A program made the position numbers and the translations under genes. Source: Ricordea florida (lineage: Eukaryota > Cnidaria > Anthozoa > Corallimorpharia > Ricordeidae). From it: a stretch of 64,000 nt of DNA. Positions 13,201 through 25,900 of this stretch are shown here, piece by piece (the stretch's first letter is position 1; every line of letters starts with the position of its first letter). The notes beneath the pieces are model-generated. The model made no database searches, was not told the origin of the DNA, and worked only from the letters and a program-made list of their open reading frames with translations. The stretch lies in contig OX453273.1 of assembly GCA_949710005.1 (NCBI GenBank), forward strand, positions 38,129,038-38,193,037, written 5' to 3'.

Positions 13201-16200
13201 GAACAGTAATAAATTGTAAGCTCTGTCCATCTGCAAATGAGACCTGGCCAGACACAGGTGTGACATCATCACCTGCATCGCCACCACTACTCAGTGAACT
13301 GATGTTCCAATACACCACAGCTTTCCCAAACGTTCCTCTGTCACGATTCACTTCAAAGCGAGCACGGTGAGTCTGATCTTTGGATTCATCTAGGTGTGAA
13401 GGCAGATATGCCAGTTAATCCCTGGGGCCGATTGTTCGAAGGCCGATTAGCGCTAAGCCAGAGTTAAATTGTAACCCGTGTTTCTTTTCATCTTGTTAAA
13501 AAGCATTTTCTCCGATAAAGTTCTCTATTTTTTTTTTCAGAGCATACAATCGTCAAATCGTATTAAAAAAGAATTATACTGAATGTACTTTTTAAGCTCT
13601 CATATCTACATTTAAATTACGCACTTACCCTGGGTTACCTTAACCCTGCTTCGAACAAACCGGCCCTGGTGAAAATCTTTGCAGGAACTTTGAGGATCTT
13701 AAAAGATCTGCAAAGACCGACACAGATATTCAAAGATCTGCAAAGATCCTACAAAGATCGTAAAATACAAGGATCTTCAAAGGATCCTCAAAGATTTCAC
13801 GAGGATCTTCATGCAGATCTTCAAGGATCCTCAAAGATCCTTAAAAGATTTTCACGTGGCTATACTCTTAGCTATACTCTTTATATTTCTCGTCTGCTTG
13901 ACAGAGTGGGGAAATGTCAACAGCACGCTATAGATGTAACTTAAGTCTCTCACGAACAGAAAAACTGTGACTCCAGGGATGTTTAGTCGTCGTGCGAATT
14001 GGACAACCCTCACGAAGGAAGCTCCTTGACAAGCGTGTTTTTAAACTGCAAATGACTTAAGAGTCTTACCAATAACTTTCACTATATTTGGCGCTGTAAA
14101 GCCAAACACTCCGTAAGGGTCATCATTCTTAAGAACAGTGATGTTGATAGTTGTCTTGCTTCCCAGAGTTCCTTTCTGGTTTCCAAAGCCATCATTGGAC
14201 AGCTTAAGCACAAATCTCTCATCAACCTGAAGTCACAAACAAGAACCAATACGTTTGCAACACATTAATTGTTGTAAATTACTAACAAAACTTGGTCTGT
14301 TATAATGACTGATTTCCTAAGATTCTGTTGTTGCAAAAAGAAATATCCATAAGTTAAAGGAAACAATAATGAGATAAAAACCGGTATCAGGATCTAAATA
14401 TCTCTTACTAACCGAGTTCAAGGTCCGTACTGTAAGTTACGGACCGAGTTTTTTCCGCTCGGATTTATGGCCCGAGAGGAAAAAACGAGGATCCGTAACT
14501 TACAGTATGGACCGAGAAAACGAGGTTTGTAGGATATTTACTGTATCTCTGGAGACATTTTGGAGACCAAAACGAACTTTTGAATTTAGCGGGCCATAAA
14601 GTGAAGTACGGCCCACTAAATTGACCAATCAGAGCGCGCGTACTGACTGACAGATATAATAAAAAGCAACATGCTATAAAGAATCATTTTAAAAGACATG
14701 TATACTTATAAATATTGATTTCAGTAGTACATTGTATAAATCTGACCAACTAAAATGAAACCAAATTCTTAAGGATATTAAAATTGTAAATCAATACAGG
14801 CTGTTTCATGAATTATCGATTTAAAATGACTCGAACAACTTACCTGTTAGTTAGAAAGTGAACCAAAAATTAAAGGGAAAAAGTCAATAGATGCGATAAA
14901 GAAAGGCGTTCACACATAACAAAAAGGGGTTACGTAGTCTCTAAGGAAACCGCTGCTACGCCAGTGGGAAATTGAATCACAAAAATGCGTTTATCAAACA
15001 AGTTGAAAAATTTAAAGTTGCACTACAGTAGGATAAGATAGAAGCTGAGTGAAGCCAAGCATTAGCCCCCCCCCCCCCCCCCCTCCCCGTCAGAGTAATG
15101 GTATTAACATTCCCAGAACCCTGTGGTAACAATCATTTCAAGACATTCTGAAGAATCCTTAAAGTCGAAACGTAAGGTTCTTACAACTTGTTATCATTTG
15201 AATTACACATTATCAAGTGAACTCGCTTGATAGAATCTTACTGTTACGTTCAGGTATCCTGTCCCGCCATAATATTAAGTAATGTACGGTATATATTAGT
15301 CTAAAAAGGTATGTACTGTTGCTAGGTTAGTGTAGAACTGCAAGTAGTGTATCGTACGTAATGTATTGAAAATAGTGTTATGTGTTGTAAAATATTATCG
15401 GCAGAATGCTGCAAAGTAACTTTACTAACAAAGTAACTTTCACATACCTCGGGGATGTTGTCATTGGTGCAAGCAATGTAAAACTGTTTCTCTCTTTCAC
15501 CAGCAAGGAATTTGACATCTTTTGTATTCCCAGAAAAGTCGACTTCAGCTGGAGTAGCGGCTAAACAAAGCACAAACTTGTTTAAAATACAGAAATCTCA
15601 CTGGCTTATAAATTTCTTTTATTATTCCTGACCAGACTCAGGTTCTGAGGGACCGTTCATTTTTTACGAGGTAGGGGAGGGCTGGTGGGAATTGGGGAAG
15701 CCGTGCGAAAAAAAAATTGGGAAAAAAAGGGGGAGATCAAGTGAAATATTTTAGTAATACTTTGATGTCATAATGTTTTAGTCTTAAATTGACTTCTCTT
15801 TTCTTTGATTGGGGAGGTTATGTGTAAAATTGGCAAGTTGGGGGGTCAGGCAATTTTTAAATGGTGCTTCCCGAATCACACCAGGCCCCCCTCCCTCATA
15901 AAAATGAACGGTCCCTAATCATTTTTTTACATAATGTTTCTATTTTTTACTTGTAATAGGTACACGGATTAAGAAATAACCTAAACCATACATAGCAAAA
16001 TACACAATTCACAATACAAGATCACACAAAGCTACTAGGAAAAAAGGAGGCGGTAAATGTGAACGTAGCTTGTAACATAATTACGAGGAGATTACGAACG
16101 CTGTTGCACTTGGTTTGCCGCCGCCCGGTTAGCTCAGTTGGTAGAGCGCCGGCCTGTCGGGCGGGAAGTCGAAGACTGGGCATCCCGGCAATTTTCCTTC

Positions 16201-16400
16201 AAGGCGACAGGGTAGTGGAAGCCAACTTAGCAGGAGACAAGGGACAAACACAGGGCAAATTTTCTTTCAAACATTTACTCTAATTTATATGATTATTTGG
16301 GGTGTATAGGGTTAGTGGTTTCTTCATATACATATATGCAAATATAAAAAAAGCCTGTATCATTAACTTGATCCTCCCTTGTTTCCTGCTAAGTTGACTT

Positions 16401-16440
<40 letters not shown>

Positions 16441-16966
16441 ACGGAGTTATAGGCTTCCACTACCCTGTCGCCTTGAAGGAGAATTGCCGGGATGCCCAGT
16501 CTTCAATCACACAATACACCAATTCGATTGCTATGTTGCCAGCATGGTTGTCCTGGTGGTGTAGTGGTTATCACACCCGACTAGTATGCGGGGGGACGTG
16601 GGTTCAAATCCCATTCAGGGCAAATTTTCTTTCAAACATTTACTCTAATTTATATGATTATTTGGGGTGTATAGGGTTAGTGGTTTCTTCATATACACAT
16701 ATTTATATATATTTAGAAAACAGTCCTAAGAAAGTACGCGCGCTGATTGGTTAGAAATCGTGTTTCTATAACTCGATAGAAACACAGAACTAGCACGAGC
16801 TGTTGACGTAATGATGACACGAGCAAAGAGAATTTACATTTTGATAATCAAAGCTAACAAGTTGCTTTTCTTTTTTTCGTCGCGGTGTTTTCTAAAAGAA
16901 ATAGAAAACATGTTCTTCGTGTTTCTATTGAGTTATAGAAACACTCGTGAAAGTTTGGGAGAACTC

Positions 16967-16997
<31 letters not shown>

Positions 16998-19900
16998 CGT
17001 GTTCCCACAACATTTCTCGTTCTCCCAAACTTTCACTCGTGTTTCTATAACTCGATAGAAACACGGTACATGTTTTCTATTTCTTAAATAATTATTAAGA
17101 TGTTTGTTACTACCTGGTGGTTCTGTACTGAAAGAAACCCAGCGAGTATCCAGAGCGCTACCTTGACGCACTATGTGGAAAAAGAAACCACTGCCCTCCT
17201 AAAACAGAAAAAAATATCAAAAATCAATTGATTGAAGCACCATTAAAAAATTGCATGACCCCACCTTGAAGCCGACATTTTTTGGGATGACCACCACCCT
17301 CCCCCGCACAATTTCCAATACCACAGTCAACTGTTTATCAGAGAGCACAAATCAAAAGACAAAGAACTCAATTTCGGATTAAAACATTATGACATAAACG
17401 TATTGCTAAAATATTTCATGTGATCCCCCTTGAGCCCTAGTTTTTTCTTGGGATGGCACCCCAACAAAAGCAGTTTTTTTTTCGCATGGTCCTTCCCAGA
17501 ATCGCACTGGCCCTCCCTCCCCCGTAAAAAATGAACGGTCCCTAAAGTCCCAGTTCAAAGAAATAAAACACTGGACTGCGACTGATAGGTACACCGCGCA
17601 GCTAATAAAACACTGGACTGCGACTGATAGGTACACCGCACAGTTAAAAAAACACTGGACTGCGACTGATAGGTACACCACACAGTTAAAAGAAAGGTCC
17701 TGCTCTAGGATAAAATGATTAAAACGTTTGTGGGAAGTGTGAAATTGCTAGGAGAAAACACTGAGAGAATTCACATTCCTTTCAATTTTATTTTCAAATC
17801 CTAGTAGTATGGAGGATGTTTGTCCCATAGATCTACAATCGCGGACAAAACCTTATGAGACAGTTAAGCTGTTCTTCGCCCGCTCCTGTATAATTTAAAA
17901 ACAGCCAATATATTTCTTCTCTAGAAACGTTTTACAAAGATTTTTTTCCCGCTCCCCCCTATACCCTGTTGAACTACAGAAACTGTACAGTATGTTGCAC
18001 ATGCGTCTAACTTCTGAGGCCGGGTGTTCGAAGGCCGATTAGCGCTAACCAAGGGTTAAATTTTAACCCGGGTTCTTTTCTGCTTGTTAAAAAGCATTTT
18101 CTTTGATAACTTTCTCTAGTTTTTTTAAGAACATGCAATCATCAAATTGTATTCAAAAAGAACTATTCTGAATGTGCTTTTAAGCTCTCATATCTGCATT
18201 TAAATGTCGTAATAAGCCTAGGTTACCTTAACCCTGCTTCGACCAACCCGACCCTGGTGATCAACATTGTTCAGGGGAGGAGGCAGGGGGAGTTTGTAGA
18301 GATACTGATGTTTCAACGCAAATACAGGACACTGTCCGAAACGTTTTGTCCAAGATTGTAGATTAATGAACTTGCTTCAACGAGTCTCTAGCAATCGGAG
18401 GGTCGTAGGTTCGACTCCCATTGGGAGGATTCTGAATTGTCTTCGTGACAGCGCCGAAAATACACCGAGCAAATCGAAAGAATTGATGCTCCATATTTAT
18501 AAAACCTGTAAGTACCCAACAGATGTGAAACTTGAAAAAAAACACACTTGGTGTATAAATGGAATGCCGTGTTGTCCATACCTCTAACACCACCGACGAA
18601 GTGTCCTTCAGTTCAAATGTTCCACCTGGATTGTCACTTTCCTCAATTGTTACTTCAACTGTGTTCTGTTAACACAAATATGTTTGCTTTCAAAGTACGG
18701 TATTTCCATGCTAATAATGCACATGAAAAAACTTTCATGTATAACAAGTAAACATACGGTTCTCTCGTGCAATCTAAACTTTTTGAAAAACTTACTTTCG
18801 CAAATAAATCACAAATGCACTTAAAACCGTATGATTATCATTAGTAAAACAATGTTGCTCTTCTCTTCCCAAAAATATATAGCATATTTTACTACAGACT
18901 AGCAAAATTACAAGGATATCTTACGAGGCAGAGAATTTCCAGCAACAGCATCAAAGGCAAAGAGGCCTGTGTGTTTTGTCGTTACTTTTCCCAAGTAATA
19001 AATTAACTGCACTTACTGCGGTCAATTTAATCGTTTAGTTTCAGCTTCTTTACAAGTAACAAAGTCTTTTGTGAACAACATTAACCAGACTTGAACTGAC
19101 TTCGGTACACTTTTTAGAAAATCTTTTGTAAATTTAAGCCAGACTGTTAAACGTTTGGTAGGATGTGTCCATATATGTATAAGATATATAATGTTTGCAC
19201 TGATTAATAGTGTTAAGAAATTTCTGCACTGCTGCAGGATTTGTGAAACAAACTGCCAACCATCATTCATACTTACAGCACCAGGCTGAATCCTGTCAAG
19301 GTTCGATGCATTTACCAAGTTAACTGTAAAGAACTCTGCTACCTCGGGTGTGTCATCTGGTTTGATTTCAATAGTAATGTTCACCTCATCGTGTCCTGGT
19401 AAAGTAACAACAACTGTTAAAGCAGAATTGTCAAGCCATCTATTAACAATGATCTTTAGGCAAACTTAAATTACAAATGCCTGGTGCGCACGCAACAGAG
19501 AAGGAAGAGACGGGCACTTGCTCGACTATGGCCCGGAACATATGTATCATGCCGGAGCATTCATACGTCCACCTAGCAAGTATTGATTCGCTACTTCATG
19601 ATAGAGTCCGATCTAACTAAATGAGTCCAGGCCCACCTCTAAGGCAACCATCACATCCCTAAATTCTAGAATAAATACCCAATAACAACGTGACATCTCA
19701 GTTTCAAAATCAAGGATTCAAAATGGTTGCTTTCTAGGGAAAAAAATTGATTTTCTTTTTCTGTGCCACCCTTCCGAATAAAACGCCAGAGTAGCAGCGA
19801 GTGATTCACATTTTTCGTAAGCTGCAGGTACATGCATGTCATCTCATTTCAAGAAAATGTTCTGTAGAGCATTTTTTTTTCTTTGAGCATGCACATCACT

Positions 19901-22900
19901 CTATACATATACAATAAAAGCTAGTCTAATCGTAATAACACTTACCTTGTTCAAATACCACATCTCCACTAGCAGGCCAAGAATCATTGGGAAAGAATGT
20001 GGGACTAGAACTTGTGATGTTCCAATGAACAACAACTCTATTTACTGTACCAGAACGTTTAACAGTCAAATAAACAAACTGCGATGAAGGGCCAAATGGT
20101 TCCTGCACTGTCACTTTCTGATCTGCTGTTGAAAATCCCACATCACCATTTGCATCTTTTGCTGTGACATTGATGTACAGTGAAGCCCTGTCTCCAAGCC
20201 TGGGTGAACTTGCTGCTACTGTATTCGTTAAAGGGGTTCCTGTTGATCAATTCAAATTAATTTAATTGTTCTCTTTCATTTCAATCAGTACTTATTACTG
20301 TTCAACAGTCATGTTGAAATAAATACTTGACTCAACAGGTGCACAGCATGTAGAGCATTAAACAATGACCTCATAATACAGTCTACTCGTGCCTTCAATG
20401 TTTCAATAAAAAAAAAATTATAACCCTAAAAAAAGTGGCTTCAAGAGGTCAAAATAAAGATGAACAAACAAACAAAAACAAACTTTTTTGTGATGTACTG
20501 ACTCACTATCATAACGACAGAAGACTAAATTCTGACACCAAGCACAAGTTGCTTGAGGTGAAGAGCTCAAATTTTTACAGATCGAGGAGGGCCACAGTAT
20601 TTACTGGGATTTGTTCCAGGCTGCAACTAATTTTGTTAGTTTTCTAAGAACCTTAACCCTTTACACCCTAAGAGTGACTTTATAGATTTCACTCTGGCTA
20701 ACGCCAGATAATTTTACTCATCACAGGGAGACCCCTTAGGGCTTAAAGGGTTAAAGTGCTTTGACTGTGTTTCTTTTCATCTTCTCAATTAATTTTCTTC
20801 CCTGAACAAAAGATAAATTTGCTTGTACTCAAGGCAGATTAAAGAGCATAGAGGACACGTTTCACAATGTACTAGTGCATTCAAAAATAACTGCAACAAA
20901 TAAAAGAAAATTTGACATGATAAAGTGTAAAGCCTTATACAGTATACATGCATATTTAATACCTCAATAATTTAATACCTGTGCTAAAAATGATAAATTT
21001 GTATCTCTGCATAACTGCAGTTACTGCCTGTAATGTTTAGATTGACAATCCTTTTAATGAAGTATAATTTCACAATTAAATTGCATGTGCTACCTCATTG
21101 TTACTTACAGTATTCTTGCATGGCTTACATTCTGTGGTCTTTAAAAAATCCCAAACTCAAAGTCCCACGAAAAAAGTTCTTGTGAAAATTAACCACACAA
21201 AATGTAATACCCTGCTATAAAATTCTTTGAAGATTCTATTTGAAGAAACTGGCAATGTCATTCAGCTACAGTAAGTGCAATTATTAATTAATTATTAATT
21301 ATGCATTATCACCTGTTTGCTCAACAATACATTGGTATGGCAAGGAGATGTTTCTTGTTGATCTCTTCTACTGTAGGTGCGAAAGGATTCAAAGATGGCT
21401 CTATAAACAATGGCTTACCTCCACTTTGTAAACGGGGAGCAAGAGCATCCACCTTAAAAGCAGATCCTTGTTTGATAATCCCACTGTTAGCCACAGTGAC
21501 GGTCACTAGAACACTAGTGTCACCAGCAGCTATAGTCACTATACGTGGATAAGACAATTGAAGCTCATTGGAAGGACTGTTACTGCCAGGCAGAAGGTAC
21601 ACCACACTCAAGTTTACAGCAAGAACACCGATAGTACCACCAGTTCTAGTAATGTTCAGACGCAGTTCACGAGGATTGCTATCCTAAGGAAGGAAACATA
21701 TAGCAGTCTTATTAGTTTTAACATATCGGTGTGCATTGAGTTTGGAAGAGGTCAATGTGACTGGGATGTTTCATACTTACAGAGCATATAAAACTGTTCA
21801 TAATATTATACTGAATCTCAGTTGTAACTGGTATGTGTGTACCTTCTTCTGCAATTTCATTTATGGTAACTGTAGTTATTATTAGTGCAGGGCTTCTGAT
21901 AGATCGCAGAAAAAAGTCAAATTTTCAAAGATAAATTCCCGAAAAAACGACCGATCTTGCGGAAATTTTCGGGGCAAATTTCACTGGAAAACGATCGGTA
22001 AAATACGGCCGATTTCGCTGGAATTTTCTGGACAAATTTCAATGGAAAGCAATTCGTTTTGAGCTGATTTGAAGAACGTTTTTCGTGAAAAAGACGGCAA
22101 TTCTGCAAATTGTTTGGGGAAAGTGATGAGTTTTAGCCTATTACGGCTATACAATAACAGCAATAACAGAACCACCGACCAGTTATAAATGCTGCCTTTC
22201 TAAAACCGATGATTTTGCAGGAAAATACGAGTAAGGCTGTGCTCAAAACGCCTGTTTGCTTTGCAATATACTGGGAAAACAACAGTCTAGTTCATACAAC
22301 TGTCAGATATTAAACATTTTTGTCAATTTTGATTTTTTTTTTGTCTTGTTTTCAGCTTAGATCAGCTGTTCGCAATGGGAAAGAACACAACGTTTTGAAT
22401 GAAAGTTCTTTAAATATTCCGTCTGAAGGCTTTAAATGTCATAAAAAACAGACCAATTTACGTATATAGTTCAGTATCTGCAAATGTGTTACCAGGAACA
22501 TGTCACGTTATCTGTTCGCCTTTCCTCAAGTCGTCTTCCTACTTTTTTTTCAAAGTAGCGGTGCACGAACCCTACCTCAGCATGTTGAGGGACGGTAAAG
22601 GGGCCAACGCCAACAATGGTGACAGGCCCATGCATACTGAAGTCAGACGGCTAAGGACGGGGGTAAATGTCATCACACTTCGGCCAGGCGAATGAGCTGC
22701 AACCACAGTGCGCTTGAGAAATGCACCAATGGCAAAGCTTTTTGCCCAGTTAATCTATGAACGCCTCGTAGTGTTAGAATGTTGTTTAATTTACCCCTTG
22801 CAATGACATATTTTAAGATAAATTTGCACGTTTATGCAGAGTAAGAAACCCCAACAACCAAGATAAGTTTCAAATATGTTGTACCAACATCTGTTTGGTA

Positions 22901-25900
22901 AGACTGTTAGCAAATATCGCGGGATTTCGCGGTTTTACCCGAGTTTTTCGGTTCCGCAACCGTGCGAAATATCAGAAGCCCTGTAATGCCCCATTCACGC
23001 CAGCTAAACATTTAACAATTATTCACCAAAGTGGAGGTAAATATCCCACCACTTTCACTAACACCAAGGTGAATAATTGTTTTAGTATATACCACACAAG
23101 CTAAATAACTAGCGTTTATTCAAATCATTTCCTTTTTGGAAACCAAAACGGGAGACCGTTCCGTTTCTCTTCGGCTGCTCGGAGATAGCGAACCAATCAG
23201 AGTGCGCGATTTTGTATAATCGCCTGAGTATTTATACTAAACATGTTTATTATTCAACTTTCATACACGGTACCAATTGCGATTTTCTGATTGGGTTGTG
23301 ACGAAACAACCTCATTGACGTCTTATTATCGTGGTGTAATAGCCATGGTGTAAACTCAACACACCACTGTTATTACCCCATGGCCTCGTCTGACTCAAAA
23401 TTTGACGATTTGTCAGATGCAGACATTGATTCTCTTATAAATGATGCAATTCCTAAAAACACCAAGAAAGTAACTGCTTGGAAAATATCTGTTTTAAAAG
23501 GTAAGGTTGTGAATTTTAATTTTTCATTCCAGCTAGTTTAGTTTGTTTTTGCATGTTGTCAACAGTTTTCAATGCAGTGTTTATTTGTGCAGTGTATTCA
23601 ATTTGAATAATAAAAATGCTAACGTACTCATTGCTAACAATGAACTCGAAATTTTAAAAGGTACATAAAGGTACGTAAATCCCGATAATTCACTCGCTGA
23701 GTACGTTGACCTGTAATTAAGCTCTCGTGTGAACGGGGTATTAGTCCCAGGGCACCCAACGACTATATTCTATAAAAATCTGTTCGGAAACAAGGCCCGG
23801 CGGGGGACTCCTATATGGAATGGACGGGGATGCTCGCCGTCTCGCTTAGGGGTTGAATTCAAAATTTCCGAAGAGCATCCCCGTCCACTCCATATGGGAG
23901 TCCCCCCTCCGGGAAACAAGGTAAGCTAGAATTTTCGAATATCGAACACACAAGCCCTTGGATTTTCAACCGTGTATCTGAACAAATTTTTTCAGCCCCT
24001 AAAACATCACCTAGAAGATTTGCAACAATGGAATTGACATTCGGTCTTGGAAAGGATATTTTTGCAATTTTTGGGACTTAAAAAGGTCACCTAGCAATTT
24101 CAGATGAGCAAATGGTTCGTTGGGAAGTTTGTAGAAGGAGCCGTTCAGCTAGCAATTAGCGAAGACATCATTCTAGCTGAAAATTGAAGTGTTCCAAAAT
24201 TTAATTTTCGAACACTTCAATTTTTCAGCTAAGATATCCAAACAGGTCAAATTCTTCTAGGCGAAAACAGTCTTCAAACATTACAAGGAGCCTCTCAAAA
24301 CGTCTCTCAAAAACGTCTCTCAAAGGCTTTTGGCTCAATCTGCTCCTTGGGTACCCTTGTTTGTAGTCTAACAAATTAATGTATTTGAACATCAATAGAT
24401 GTTTTGGGGTGGCCAATACTAAATTGGGCTGCACTGTTTAAGACTTACATACAGTACATTCAACCATTATCACCGTTAAACAAAGACTTCTCCACTTTTA
24501 ATTTTGTAACAAGTACCGTAAACCTTGGCGGTTCTTATGAAGAGCAAATTTGTGTCAAATAACATGTTATAACTCCACTACACGTTACACCACAATCACA
24601 AAGTACAATAATTATTAATCAATGACAAGCAGATTTTCTTCATAACTTCAAGAAAAAAAACACCTGTTGGAGAAAACTTACCATAATAAGTTTCTGCTCT
24701 TCAAGTCTAGCAAATTGAATGACACCATACACATCATCACTATCACGAACATAGAGAACAGCTCTCTGTGACTGTGGAGAGTTTGCAAGCCTTGCTCCTC
24801 CAGTGGCATTACCAAGCTGCACATGAAATTCCTTTGTCTCTTCTGGCAAAGAATCTTGAGTAACAATAACTTGAAATGATGATAGACTGCTTCCTGGAGG
24901 GAAGCTTACTTGACCAGATGTTTGTGCAAACACTGAACTGGCATCAGGACCAGTGATTTCCCAGGAAACTGTAACAGTACCAAATGTTCCAGCACTACGA
25001 TTAACATTGAAAGTTCCACTGTAAGCACCATCCTCGTCCAAGATACTTGGATGCTGGCTAAATGAGATCACACCATTGTGATCATCACTTGGTTGAAGAC
25101 TAACTGTAGCTATCCCTGGTGGAGTAACGTATGCATTCTGACTGGCATTTACTAAATGCACTGTAAATGTTTCATTCTGTTCTGGTAAATTATCATTCAT
25201 CAGTGTCACAATAATCTTCTTTTTAGTTAGACCAGCATCAAACCTCAGGGTACCTCGGCCATCCACATAATCACTTCCTGGTACAGCAGAGCCCGGTTGA
25301 AGATACCAATCCACTGCTGTTAGTTCATCTACTGGTCCTATGGTGCTAACACCATCCTGCTGTAGACCTCTATAAACCTCAATTTCTACAGTCGACTGAT
25401 TCTCAGGAACTGAGTACTGTTCAAGAGGGAACCACACGGGAGCATCATTGGCAGGAATCTGCACAGTGATCTCTTTTGCATTCACATCAAGCCTAGCTCC
25501 ACCAGTTGGTAATTGAAACATTACTGTGAAGGATTCATCACTTTCTGGGACCTGTTTAAATGTGCCAAATTAATGTTAAACATTTATAATGTTTTGCTAA
25601 TAAAGAATTAACATTATTCTTGATAGAAAAATTAGACCCTGCAACTTTGCAAATACTGATGCGACCAGTACATTCACAAGGATTGAGAGTTTATAAATAT
25701 AAATCCTGTTACATCAACACAGTTAACCCTTTAACCCCTAAGGAGTCTTCCTGTGACAAGTAAAATCATCTGGTGTTAGTCAGAGTAAGATCTATAAAGT
25801 CACTCTTACGGGGTAAAGGGTTAAATTATATTTACTCATTAGTTCTTACATTATCTGGCTTGACTTTTAATGACAAATTTGCAGTATTTTGCCCATCTTC

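Noticed and set aside
16124..16195. Functional tRNA gene
   Set aside because: The D-arm/A box is good but the T-arm and 3' acceptor strand are missing; a SINE head fits better.
24678..24866. Second minus-strand frame over exon 5
   Set aside because: Alternative frame of a confirmed Calx-beta exon.
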